A stretch of 64,000 nucleotides of DNA from Amycolatopsis methanolica 239 (GTDB lineage Bacteria > Actinomycetota > Actinomycetes > Mycobacteriales > Pseudonocardiaceae): the NCBI RefSeq assembly GCF_000739085.1, contig NZ_CP009110.1, forward strand, positions 3,782,001 to 3,846,000, in the 5' to 3' direction. The position numbers and the translations under genes were made by a program. The notes beneath the pieces are model-generated. The model had not been told where the DNA came from, ran no database searches, and saw only the letters and a program-made list of their open reading frames with translations. Below are positions 52,125 through 60,208 of the stretch, in pieces. Each line of letters starts with the position of its first letter. Positions within the stretch are counted from its first letter, which is position 1.

Positions 52125-52150
52125 CTACCCTGCGGCCCCACCGGAAAAAC
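52125..52150 (-). promoter_or_regulatory. Sigma-B-type promoter of the gas-vesicle operon
   Basis: Reading leftwards: GTTT (52150-52147), 16-bp spacer, GGGTAG (52130-52125). This fits the actinobacterial general-stress sigma consensus GTTT-N14-16-GGGTA. The expected start is near 52115, leaving about 90 bp of 5' leader before gvpY at 52025. The rest of the 292-bp gap (52026-52317) holds an -10-like TATACT at about 52280 for the HTH gene on the other strand. Confidence 0.65.
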
Positions 52151-52317
52151 TGCGAGCGGCGCGCGAAAAACAATTTCCACGAAACGATCTCTCTTCAAGA
52201 TCTACTCACCGCGTTCCCTACTGGCGCGTCAAGACGCGGTTCAGCAGCTCGTCGTCCGCGGCGGCGTGCGAGGCGGACTTATACTCCGGACAATCGCCGC
52301 GACAATTCACCGGGAAA

Positions 52318-52848
52318 ATGGGTGACGAAACGAGTACCGATAGCGAGGGAACCGAGAGTGGATCCGCTGTCACCGGAACCGCGGCGAAGTTGCTTTCGGC
52401 TGCCCGCGCGCGGCGGCGACTGTCGCAACGGGAACTGGCGCGCCTGGCCGGCGTGCCGCAGTCGACGGTGGCGACGATCGAGGCCGGGCGCCGTCAGCCG
52501 TCGGTCGCGATGCTGGAACGCCTCCTGCGCGCCGCGGGGTTCCACCTGGCCACCGAACTCGTGAACGCGCTGCGCCCGAGCGAACTCCTGGAGCGGCAGC
52601 GCCGGAACGTCACCGAGGTCCTCGCGCGGTCCCCGGTCACACGCGCGTGGCTGACCGGCCCCGCCGCCCGCGGCGAGGACCGCCCTGACTCCGGCCTCGA
52701 CCTGGCGGTGGAGCTACGCCCTGGCACGGCGGCTGGCGCGGTCGCCGGGCTGGCCGGCGAACTGTCCGGGCTGCTCGGCTGCCCGGTCGCCGTCACGACC
52801 GGCGACCCGGGCGGTGCAGACGACTTCTTCTACACGCGCAGCGGTTAG
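52318..52848 (+). CDS. XRE-type HTH protein fused to a degenerate MNT domain
   Basis: A 176-aa protein. Residues about 20-85 are an XRE helix-turn-helix (ARARRRLSQRELARLAGVPQSTVATIEAGRRQPSVAMLERLL). Residues about 110-176 look like a minimal nucleotidyltransferase (LTGPAARGEDRPDSGLDLAVELR). The usual GS at the start is GP, and the first catalytic Asp of the D-x-D is Gly (SGLDL), so it probably cannot transfer nucleotides. It may be a regulator using the fold for binding. It is divergent from the gvp operon and could control it. ATG 52318. Confidence 0.7.
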   Translation: MGDETSTDSEGTESGSAVTGTAAKLLSAARARRRLSQRELARLAGVPQSTVATIEAGRRQPSVAMLERLLRAAGFHLATELVNALRPSELLERQRRNVTEVLARSPVTRAWLTGPAARGEDRPDSGLDLAVELRPGTAAGAVAGLAGELSGLLGCPVAVTTGDPGGADDFFYTRSG

Positions 52849-52881
52849 TCGGTCACGAGCGGTGGAGCCGACCGGCACCCG

Positions 52882-54033
52882 CTAGACCGCCACCACCGGG
52901 TGGCGGACGACGGCACCGAACAGGTAGCCCTGCGCGTTGTACGGCTCGGTGTCCGGCTGGGCCACGCCGTGGCGGTCGACCGCGCGCGCCCGCATCGTGT
53001 GCTCACCCGGTCGCGGGCGCCAACGCAATGTCCACCGCTGCCACCCGCCGCCGCTGCCGACGAACTCGGCACGCCGCCAGGTGCGGCCGTCGTCGGTGCT
53101 CACCTCGACCCGGCCGATGCCGCCGGACCCGGACCAGGACCGGCCCCGCAGCACGTGCTCCCGGTCCGCGGCGAGGGTCGCCCGCCACGGCAGTTCGAAC
53201 ACGCTCTTGGTGTTCTGCCGCGTCACCAGCACACCGTCTGGCGAGTAGTCCGGGCCGGTCAGCCGGTAGTACTGCGTGTCCCACGGCGAGTCGAGCGGGG
53301 TGCGGGACACCTGGATGCGGCCGAGCCACTTGATGGACGCGATGCCGATCCAGCCCGGCACCACCAGCCGCGCCGGGAAGCCGTGGTCCGGTGGCAGCGG
53401 TTCGCCGTTCATCTCGTAGGCGACCAGCACGTCGTCGAGCGCCTTGGCCACCGGCAGCGGGCGCCGCACCCGGCCCAGGTTCACCCCGCCGGCGACGTAG
53501 TCCGCGTCGAGGCCTTCGGGCAGCACGTCGACGGCGTCGCGGGCGAGGCCGGCTCGGTGCAGCAGCGTGGCCAGCGGCACGCCGCGCCAGCGCGCCACCC
53601 CGATCGCACCGAGCCGCCACGCGGTGCCGGCGACGGTCTGCCCCTGCTGGGAGGTGAAGAAACTGCGCCCGTTGCCCGCGCACTCGATGGCCGCGGTGAT
53701 CGTCTCCGACGGCAGGCGCAGCAGGTCGTCGTAGGTGACGGTGACCGGGCCGCCGCGCAACCCGTCGCCGGTGATCTCCAGGCGCCAGGTCCGCGCGTCG
53801 AGCAGCGGGGTGGCGGTGTGGTTGCGCACGAAGAACCGCGACGCCGGCACGATGTCGCCGACCGGGTGCGGCGAGTCCCACCGCAGCTCGGCGTTCGTGC
53901 CGAGCACGGTGAAGTCCTCCGGCGGCACGGGTTTCACGATGGGAGTGTCGGCCGCCGCGGCCGCCGTTGTCCACAACGGACCGGCGGCGACGGCTCCCGC
54001 CATGCCGAGCAGGGTCCGCCGACGCAGGTTCAC
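52882..54033 (-). CDS. Exported sulfite-oxidase-like molybdoenzyme
   Basis: A 383-aa molybdopterin-dependent oxidoreductase of the sulfite-oxidase family. The N-terminus (RRRTLLGMAGAVAAGPLWTT then AAAAADT) is a twin-arginine-like signal. The Mo-cofactor domain has the ligand Cys in AAIECAGNGRSFF and YEMNGEPLPPDHGFPARLVVPGWIGIASIKWL. The C-terminal Mo-co dimerisation domain (VEVSTDDGRTWRRAEF) is complete. It oxidises sulfite or a related compound outside the membrane; no haem domain is attached. GTG 54033 overlaps the preceding stop (GTGA). Confidence 0.85.
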   Translation of the reverse strand: MNLRRRTLLGMAGAVAAGPLWTTAAAAADTPIVKPVPPEDFTVLGTNAELRWDSPHPVGDIVPASRFFVRNHTATPLLDARTWRLEITGDGLRGGPVTVTYDDLLRLPSETITAAIECAGNGRSFFTSQQGQTVAGTAWRLGAIGVARWRGVPLATLLHRAGLARDAVDVLPEGLDADYVAGGVNLGRVRRPLPVAKALDDVLVAYEMNGEPLPPDHGFPARLVVPGWIGIASIKWLGRIQVSRTPLDSPWDTQYYRLTGPDYSPDGVLVTRQNTKSVFELPWRATLAADREHVLRGRSWSGSGGIGRVEVSTDDGRTWRRAEFVGSGGGWQRWTLRWRPRPGEHTMRARAVDRHGVAQPDTEPYNAQGYLFGAVVRHPVVAV

Positions 54034-54236
54034 AGCGCGAGGTCCGCGGCGAGAACGTGGAAGGCTTCCCGTTCCCGTGCGGAGAGCGGCACCGTGAGAC
54101 GGTCCGCCGGATGCCCCAGCGGCGGACAGTCCGGGCGTGACAGCGCGAAGCCGACGTCGTAGGGCGCGCCGACCGGGACCATCGCGTGACCGATGCTGCC
54201 GAGCGCGCGCCCGAACGCGCGGAGGATCCGGGCCAC
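54030..54236 (-). CDS. DUF6059-like small protein
   Basis: About 68 aa, ending GHPADRLTVPLSAREREAFHVL, which resembles the tail of DUF6059 proteins found in actinomycetes. The N-terminus ARILRAFGRALGSIGHAMVP is an amphipathic helix. Start codon is uncertain: GTG 54236, 54242 and 54245 are in frame after an AGGGGG. Function unknown. The stop overlaps the molybdoenzyme start, so the two are co-translated. Confidence 0.55.
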   Translation of the reverse strand: MARILRAFGRALGSIGHAMVPVGAPYDVGFALSRPDCPPLGHPADRLTVPLSAREREAFHVLAADLAL

Positions 54237-54339
54237 CGTCACCACCCCCTGAGCCGTGGAAGTCCCTCGGATCATGGGGGATTCCGGCGGTTTCGCGGTA
54301 GCCGTCCCACAAAGCGGGCAACGGCTCAGCGCGGCCGGG

Positions 54340-55122
54340 TCAGGCGTGCGCCTGCGACATCTCCCACGGCGCCTGGGGCAGCACGTCACCGGTCTCCAGC
54401 AACGACTTCAGGTTGGCCAGCACCGCGGGCCAGCCGCTGGAGATGCCGTCGCGCATCTCCTCGTTGGGCAGCTTCTCGTGGGTCACGGTGAGCCGCACGA
54501 TCTGCTCGTGCGGTTCGACGGCGAAGGTGACCACCGACGGATCCCGCGACTCGCCCGGCGAATCCTCGAACGTGATGACCAGCCGGGTCGGGGGCTCGGA
54601 CTCGAGCACCTTCCCCACGACGTCCACGGCGCCCGACCCGTCGACGCGGCGGTGCTCCCACGCCGAACCGGGCTGCCAGTCGGAGATGTTGGCGTGCCCC
54701 CAGTAGCGGGCGGTCAGGTCCGCGTCGGTGAGCGCCTGCCACACCTGCTCGGCGCTCGCGCGGATGTAGGTGACGTAGACGTAGTCCGGGACGGTCATGG
54801 CGGACTCCTCTGCCTGGGTTTTGATGGCCGCGAGCGCACGCAGCCGGGGTTTGTCGAACTCGGCGATCCAGCGCTGCTCGATTTCGTGGATGGGCCCGGG
54901 GTTGAGGTAGTGCAGGCGCTCGCGGCCGCGACGCACCACGGTCACGAGGTTGGCCCGCACCAGGACGTCGAGGTGCTGGGTCGCCGACTGGCGGGCCATG
55001 CCCAGCGGCTCGCACACCTGGCTCAGGGTCTGCCCGTTCTGCTCCCGCAGGCGGTCGAGCAGCAGCCGCCGGGTCGGGTCGGCCAGCGCCTTGAACACCA
55101 CGTCCATCGCTTCCGCGCTCAC
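54340..55122 (-). CDS. ArsR-type HTH fused to an SRPBCC domain
   Basis: A 260-aa fusion. Residues 1-85 are an ArsR winged HTH (MDVVFKALADPTRRLLLDRL, then TLSQVCEPLGMARQSATQHLDVLVRANLVTV). Residues about 105-260 are an AHSA1/SRPBCC domain (YVTYIRASAEQVWQALTDADLTARYWG, SLLETGDVLPQAPWEM). In many genomes these are two adjacent genes; here one protein combines regulator and ligand-binding domain. GTG 55122 is chosen because a good promoter ends six to seven bases before it (leaderless); ATG 55131 and ATG 55107 are alternatives. A palindrome covers the promoter, so it probably represses itself. Confidence 0.85.
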   Translation of the reverse strand: MSAEAMDVVFKALADPTRRLLLDRLREQNGQTLSQVCEPLGMARQSATQHLDVLVRANLVTVVRRGRERLHYLNPGPIHEIEQRWIAEFDKPRLRALAAIKTQAEESAMTVPDYVYVTYIRASAEQVWQALTDADLTARYWGHANISDWQPGSAWEHRRVDGSGAVDVVGKVLESEPPTRLVITFEDSPGESRDPSVVTFAVEPHEQIVRLTVTHEKLPNEEMRDGISSGWPAVLANLKSLLETGDVLPQAPWEMSQAHA

Positions 55123-55129
55123 GCCGACC

Positions 55130-55160
55130 ATTATGCAGGTAATTACCTGCCTTTTGTCAA
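55130..55160 (-). promoter_or_regulatory. ArsR-fusion promoter with 16-bp palindromic operator
   Basis: Reading leftwards: -35 TTGACA (55160-55155), a 19-bp spacer, -10 CATAAT (55135-55130). The perfect palindrome GCAGGTAATTACCTGC (55135-55150) fills the spacer. The transcription start should fall at the GTG 55122. This is a compact autorepression site. Confidence 0.7.
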
Positions 55161-55214
55161 CAACGACTTCGGCGCGGCTGCACAACCGCTGGTTGTGGCA
55201 GTAGGTTCGGCGTC

Positions 55215-56010
55215 GTGGATCTCGAGGCGGTGCGCACCTTCGCCGCGGTCGCCGCGGCGGGCCGGTTCCAGGCGGCCGCAGACGAGCTGGGCGTCACGCA
55301 GCAGGCGGCGTCGAAGCGGGTGGCCGGCCTGGAGCGGCAGCTCGGCGTGCGGCTGTTCGTGCGCACGGCCGGGGGGTGTGCGGCTGACCGTGGACGGGCA
55401 GGCGTTCCTGCCGCACGCCCGGGAACTGCTCCGCGCGGCCGAGCGCGCGCTGACGGCGGTCACTCCCGGGCGGCGGGGCGCTGCGGATCGACGTGCTGAA
55501 CCGGCGGGTCGCGGCCGCCGTCATCCTGCACGACTTCTACCGGCAGCAGCCCGGCATCGAACTGGACGTGGTGACCCTGACCGTGGACGCGGCGTCGGCG
55601 CTGGCCGGCGCGGCGGCGGTGACGCTCGCCGAGCTCGCCGGGCACCCGATCTGGATGCCCTTCGCCTCGCCGACACCGAGGCGAAGGGCTACTACGCGGA
55701 CCTCGCGGCCGCGTTCGGGCTCACTATCGACACGACCGGGCCGAGCTTCGGGGTCGAAGCGCTGCTCGCGGAGATCGCCGACTCGGCCCGGCTGGCCACC
55801 TTCGTCGGCGAGGGCTCGCGGTACCTGTGGCCGGAGAGCTACGACCTGCGCCGGATCCCGGTCGTCGGCCCCACGCCCGTGTACCCGCACTCGGTGATCT
55901 GGCGGGCCGACAACCCGCACCCGGTGCTGGCGCACTTCCTCGACTACCCGCACAGCCGCTACCGGACCACCGCGGGCGGGGACGTGTGGGTGCCGGAGTG
56001 GGCGCGCTAA
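55215..56010 (+). pseudogene. LysR-family regulator with four lesions
   Basis: The HTH is intact (MDLEAVRTFAAVAAAGRFQAAADELGVTQQAASKRVAGLERQLGVRLFVRT). Then one surplus G in the G run at about 55371-55376 shifts the frame (RTAGG then VRLTVDGQAFL). Another surplus G near 55478 shifts it again (TPGRR then LRIDVLNRRVAAAV). A loss of about 50 residues in the effector domain joins DAASALA to AVTLAELAGHPIWMP. A last shift near 55665 leads to the proper ending (EAKGYYADLAAAFG, GGDVWVPEWAR). The regulator cannot be made. It is divergent from the ArsR fusion. Confidence 0.85.
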
Positions 56011-56678
56011 GCCTGCATGGCGAGGGCCCTGCGCAGGCTCGCGAGCGCCCGGTGCTGCGCGACGCGCACGGCGCCCGGCGTCGACCCGACGACCTCGGCC
56101 GTCTCCTCCGCGGACAACCCGGCGACCACCCGCAGCACGACGATCTCCCGCTGCGCCTCTGGCAGCAACCGCAGCAGGGCCGACATCCGGTCGTTCAGTT
56201 CGCGGTGCAGCAGGCGCGCCTCGGGCCCGGCGTCGCCGTCGCTCTCGTCCGGCATCTCCGCGACCGGTTCGGCCCGGTTCCGGCCCGCCGCGCGGTGGGC
56301 GTCGGCGACCTTGTGCTGGGCGATTCCGTAGACGAACGCGAGGAACGGGCGGCCCCGGTCCCGGTAGGTGGGCAGCGCGGTGAGCACCGCCAGGCACACC
56401 TCCTGGGCCACGTCGTCGGCGGTGGCGAAAGACCCGCGCCTGCCGACGCGCGCCCGGCAGTACCGGACGACCAGCGGCCGGATCTCCGCGAGAAGCCGTT
56501 CGACCGCGACGGGATCCCCGGCCACGGCGGCGGCGAGCCCGTCGGCCGCGACCTCGCGCGCCACCCGGGCCCGGAACGCCCGGACCCGCGCCGGATCGTC
56601 GAGATCGGCCGTGAAGAGGCGGTCGAGGTGCGCATCCGCAGCGGCCAGCCGCCCGGTCAGGACGTCGTCGTCAATCAT
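56007..56678 (-). CDS. SigD/ShbA-type RNA polymerase sigma factor
   Basis: A 223-aa sigma-70 factor. Region 2 contains RARVGRRGSFATADDVAQEVCLAVLTALPTYRDRGRPFLAFVYGIAQHKVADAHRAAGRNR, close to mycobacterial SigD. Region 4 is LPEAQREIVVLRVVAGLSAEETAEVVGSTPGAVRVAQHRAL. An N-terminal extension of about 80 residues precedes region 2. ATG 56678 overlaps the stop of a second sigma gene (ATGATTGA), an unusual tandem. No anti-sigma factor is adjacent. Confidence 0.85.
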   Translation of the reverse strand: MIDDDVLTGRLAAADAHLDRLFTADLDDPARVRAFRARVAREVAADGLAAAVAGDPVAVERLLAEIRPLVVRYCRARVGRRGSFATADDVAQEVCLAVLTALPTYRDRGRPFLAFVYGIAQHKVADAHRAAGRNRAEPVAEMPDESDGDAGPEARLLHRELNDRMSALLRLLPEAQREIVVLRVVAGLSAEETAEVVGSTPGAVRVAQHRALASLRRALAMQA

Positions 56679-57204
56679 CCCTGTGCCTCCCGCCGGGTGG
56701 ATCGAGAAGGTCCCGCAGCGCCCGCCGCCCCCGCGAGACGCGCTTCTTGGCCGCGGGCACCGAAATCCCGAGGGCATCGGCGATCTCGCGGAGGGAGAAC
56801 CCGTCCGCGGCGAGCACCACCGCGTCGCGATGGCTGCCGGGCAGGGAGTGGAGCGCGCGCAGGGTCTCCACGGTTTCCAGGTGCGCCTCCGGCGAGGCCC
56901 AGGTGCGCTGCCGCGTCCGGTCGGCGATCAGGTGGGCGTCCGCCTCGGCGTTCCAGCGGGCTTTACGCCGCGCGGCGAGCACCATGTTGCGCACCGTCGC
57001 GAACAGCCAGGCCCGCTCCTTCTGGATCGGCCCCAGGGTCCCCCGGTGCTCGCCGAGAACCAGCTCGGTCACCGCGTCCTCGGCGATCGTCCGCGCCTCG
57101 GAGACCGGGCACCCGAGCTTGACCGCGTGCGCGGCCAGCTCGGCGTAGTAGAGCTTGCGGAGCGTCATGGCGCGCTCGGCGACATCGTCCGGCCCGCCCG
57201 TCAC
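56671..57204 (-). CDS. Second sigma-70 factor, uncertain start
   Basis: About 177 aa: region 2 KLYYAELAAHAVKLGCPVSEARTIAEDAVTELV with ERAWLFATVRNMVLAARRK, and region 4 LPGSHRDAVVLAADGFSLREIADALGISVPAAKKRVSRGRRAL. GTG 57204 or ATG 57168 are the in-frame starts but have no clear ribosome site. A strong GAGGGAGGA sits before an ATG at 57266 that is out of frame with the gene, which suggests a frameshift within the first 30 codons or an upstream leader. Co-translated with the SigD-type gene. Confidence 0.7.
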   Translation of the reverse strand: MTGGPDDVAERAMTLRKLYYAELAAHAVKLGCPVSEARTIAEDAVTELVLGEHRGTLGPIQKERAWLFATVRNMVLAARRKARWNAEADAHLIADRTRQRTWASPEAHLETVETLRALHSLPGSHRDAVVLAADGFSLREIADALGISVPAAKKRVSRGRRALRDLLDPPGGRHRDD

Positions 57205-57387
57205 GTCGGGGCCGGCCGGGATCGCCTGCCTGCCCGTCCGCGCGTACTGCCGGTCCGTCTGCTCATGTCGTCCTCCCTCGGCTCCACCAGTAAGTGACGC
57301 ACGGCGGGCAGAGGTGACCAAGAATTTTTCAGGCGGCGCGCCGCGCGGCGCGGGACGCCGCGACGAGGCTCGCTTCGCAGGCGGTGA

Positions 57388-57683
57388 TCAGTTGTGCGTC
57401 GGCGCGAGTGTGGCTCCCCGGGCGCACTTGCGGCACCTCACGGCGACCGTGCCGAGCACCTCATCGACCGCCACCTCCAGCGCCCGTTTGCACGGGCGGC
57501 ACCACCGGTGCCCGCTGACCTGGCTGACATGCAGGTCGCTGTGCCAGCACTGGTGGATCCACCGCCGGTGCACGGGCACGTGATCCGGTCCAGCGGGTCC
57601 AGGAAACCGCACTCCTCGGCGTGGTCCTCGGCGACGAGCGCGTCGTCCAGTGCGATCCGGGTCAGCAGCGTCGTGGTGGTCAT
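57388..57683 (-). pseudogene. Zinc-ribbon-like hypothetical protein, frameshifted
   Basis: ATG 57683 gives LLTRIALDDALVAEDHAEECGFLDPLDRITCP and then the frame is lost near 57590. The next frame continues VHRRWIHQCWHSDLHVSQVSGHRWCRPCKRALEVAV and ends RCRKCARGATLAPTHN. One missing G (CCGTGC for CCGGTGC) explains it. Cys/His pairs (CxxC and HxxC) suggest zinc binding. It appears to be a small conserved actinomycete protein of about 98 residues, of unknown function. Confidence 0.7.
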
Positions 57684-57759
57684 CGCCCTCGTCCTTCCTC
57701 TTCGTCCCTACCGGTACGTCGAACCACCACGCGCCGGATCGACGGGACGGGGAGGAAAA

Positions 57760-58292
57760 TCAGAGTGTCTTCACCACGCCCGCGGGGTTGCCAACCGCCA
57801 CCACGTCCAGCGGCAGGTCCCGCGTCACGACCGGTCCCGCGCCCACCACCGTGTTCTCCCCGATCGTCACGCCGGGGCACACGATCACCCGCCGCCGAGC
57901 CACACGTTGTCGTGCAGGGTGATCGGCTCCGCGGCCTCCCACTTGTCCCGCAGCCGCGCGTCGAGCGGGTGGGTGGGGGTCAGCAGCTGGACGCCGGGGC
58001 CGATCTGCGCGTCCGCGCCGATCGTGATCGGGGCGACGTCCAGCAGCACCGCGCCGTAGTTGAGGAACGCGCGCGGCCCGATGGTGACGTGCGAGCCGTA
58101 GTCGACGTACAGCGGCGGCCGCACCTCGGCGTCCTCCCCCACCGAGCCCAGCAGCTCACGCAGCACCGCCGGGTCCCCGCCGTCGTTGAACCGCCGCTGA
58201 AGCTCCGCCGCGCGGCGCAGCCCGGCCTGCAGCTCCGGGTCGTCCGCGCGGTACAGCTCCCCCGCGAGCATGCGTTCCTTCTGACCGGTCAC
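57760..58292 (-). pseudogene. Maltose/galactoside O-acetyltransferase, frameshifted
   Basis: The N-terminal three quarters (start 58292) are typical Maa/NodL/LacA: KERMLAGELYRADDPELQAGL, RPPLYVDYGSHVTIGPRAFLNYGAVLLDVAPITIG, then HDNVWLGGG and a stop at about 57885. The remainder is in the next frame (VIVCPGVTIGENTVVGAG, DVVAVGNPAGVVKTL). One G missing from a G run near 57893 restores NVWLGGGVIVCPGV. Whole, it would be about 178 aa. Likely role before loss: acetyl-CoA:sugar O-acetylation. Confidence 0.8.
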
Positions 58293-58295
58293 GCG

Positions 58296-59066
58296 TCACC
58301 ACACTGCCAGCGACCGCACGGGTGCGCCAGTGGCCCCGACGACCGGCAGCGACGCGCACATGAACAGGAACTCCGACGGTCCGGCCGCCGCCAGCTCCTC
58401 AAGGTTCATCACCTCGATGATGTTGATCCCGTTCTCCTGCAACAGGATCCGGTGCACCGGCAGCTGCCCCAGCCCCGCCTCCGGGCTGATCTGCTCCAGA
58501 ACGATCGTGTCGCCGCCGACCGCGCGCACCCCGCGTTCGGCCAGCCACCGCGCCGTCCGCGTCCAGTCCCGGCACGCCGCCCGCGCCGCCGAGGTAGTCC
58601 GCAGGCCGGTCCCACAGCTGCGCTACCCGGTGCGGACGAGGGCGACGTCCACGGCGCGCACCTCCAGACCGGTCGCGGCGAGATCCTCCGCCGTGACGGC
58701 CTCGCCCACGCCCCGCAGCTGCGGGACGCCGAACAGCACGCCGCGGCACAGGATCGGCGGCACCGCCTCGATGCCGCCGACCCGGTAGCGTCCCCGCTCC
58801 AGCGCCTGCGCCACCGGCACCCCGCCGGGCAGGACGCCGTCGGCCGCGAGGTGGCTGACGGCGTCCATGTGGGTGCCGACGTGCCCGCCCATCACGATCA
58901 GCTCGTGCGACCCGGTGAGGCCGTCCTCGCGGACGACGTCACCGTGCCGCTGGGCGAGCGCGAACCGGAACGGCGGGTGCATCGGCGAGGACGGCATGCC
59001 GTTCTCCAGCGGCTGCGAGAGGTCGGCGATGCGGTGGCCGTCGGTCGGCGCGTCCAGCAGGGACAT
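58296..59066 (-). pseudogene. Cyclase-family (KynB-like) hydrolase, frameshifted
   Basis: The first half (ATG 59066) is IADLSQPLENGMPSSPMHPPFRF and the metal site VMGGHVGTHMDAVSHLAADG, as in arylformamidase-like cyclases. The frame stops after VALVRTG near 58626. The rest is split over two more frames (QLWDRPADYLGGAGGVPGLDADG; WLAERGVRAVGGDTIVLEQI ... EFLFMCASLP). At least two indels, near 58626 and near 58553, are needed. It is 4 bp after the MHS permease gene. Confidence 0.8.
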
Positions 59067-59069
59067 GGT

Positions 59070-60208
59070 TCAGCTCAGTTCCTTGGCTAGGGTCTGGGAC
59101 AGGGTGGCGATGGCGGCGGTGGACACCAGCATCAGCAGGACGAGGTATCCGGTGAAGGCGGACCGGCCGAACTCGGCGCCCACCCACGCCTGAAGATACG
59201 GCGCGGTCCCGCCGAAGGCGGCGACGGCGATCGAGTAGGGCACCGCGAGCCCCAGCGCGCGGATCGCGGGGGACATCTCCGCGTACGCCGCGGGCAGGAT
59301 CGACACGCCCGCGGAGATGAACACCGCCGCCAGGCTCATGCCCAGGAACAGCTGCCACGCGCTGGTGCGCACGAGGAACTGCACCGGGAACAGCAGCGCC
59401 GCGCACCCGAGGGTGGAGATCAGCAGCACCGGCTTGCGCCCGATCCGGTCCGACAGCATGCCCCAGAACGGCATGGTGACCATGAGGATCACCGCCGACC
59501 CGACCCCGGCCCACAGCGCGGCGGTCGAGCCGATGTGCAGGGAGCTGATCGCGTACGCCGGGGCGGCGATCACCCACGAGTAGTAGACGACGGTCAACCC
59601 GACGGACAGCCCGATCACCTGCAGTGCCTGCCTGCGGTGCTCCACGATCGCCGCCCACAGCCTGGCCTTCTCGCGCCGCCGCGACGAGGTGAAGGTCTCG
59701 CTCTCGGTCAGGTTCCGTCGCTTGTAGACGGCCACCAGCCCGAACACGCCGCCGAGCAAGAACGGGATGCGCCAGCCGAAGGTCTGCGCCGACGGCAGTT
59801 CCCCGCCGCAGGCCAGGCCCTGCACGACACGGGCGAGCAGCAGGATCAGCGACGCCCACGCTCCGACGGCGGCGTAGGTGGGGGCGATGCCGATGCCGAA
59901 GCTGGCGCCCACGATGGTCGCGACGGTCACCGTCATCGCGGTCCGCCGCCCGGCGCGGTCGGCGAACCAGCCGAACAGCAGCCCGCCCAGCGGCCGCGCG
60001 ACGAACCGACGGCGAACACGGCCAGGCTGGACAGCACCGCGGAGAACTGGTTGCCGCGGTCGGAGAACCGGGTGGCGAAGAACGGCACGAAGATCGCGTA
60101 GATGCCCCAGTCGTACCACTCGAGCGCGTGCGCGAGGCCGGTGCCGACGAGTGTGGTGGTGCGGCGCGTGGCCGGGGCCCGGGTGCCGCGCTACGCGGTC
60201 TCGGTCAT
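59070..60208 (-). pseudogene. MHS-family MFS permease with three lesions
   Basis: ATG 60208 reads MTETA and then hits an in-frame TAG. The same frame continues as a good N-terminus (TTTLVGTGLAHALEWYDWGIYAIFVPFFATRFSD). A missing G near 60005 breaks VFAVG from FVARPLGGLLFGWFADRAGRR. At about 59770 SAQT joins GWRIPFLLGG directly, losing about 45 residues (about two helices) present in all MHS transporters. The remainder to 59070 is normal. It must be inactive. The start overlaps the M20 gene stop (ATGA). Confidence 0.85.

Noticed and set aside
52882-54162. Plus-strand frame opposite the molybdoenzyme
   Set aside because: Shadow ORF; the minus strand carries a full sulfite-oxidase-like protein with signal peptide and cofactor ligand.
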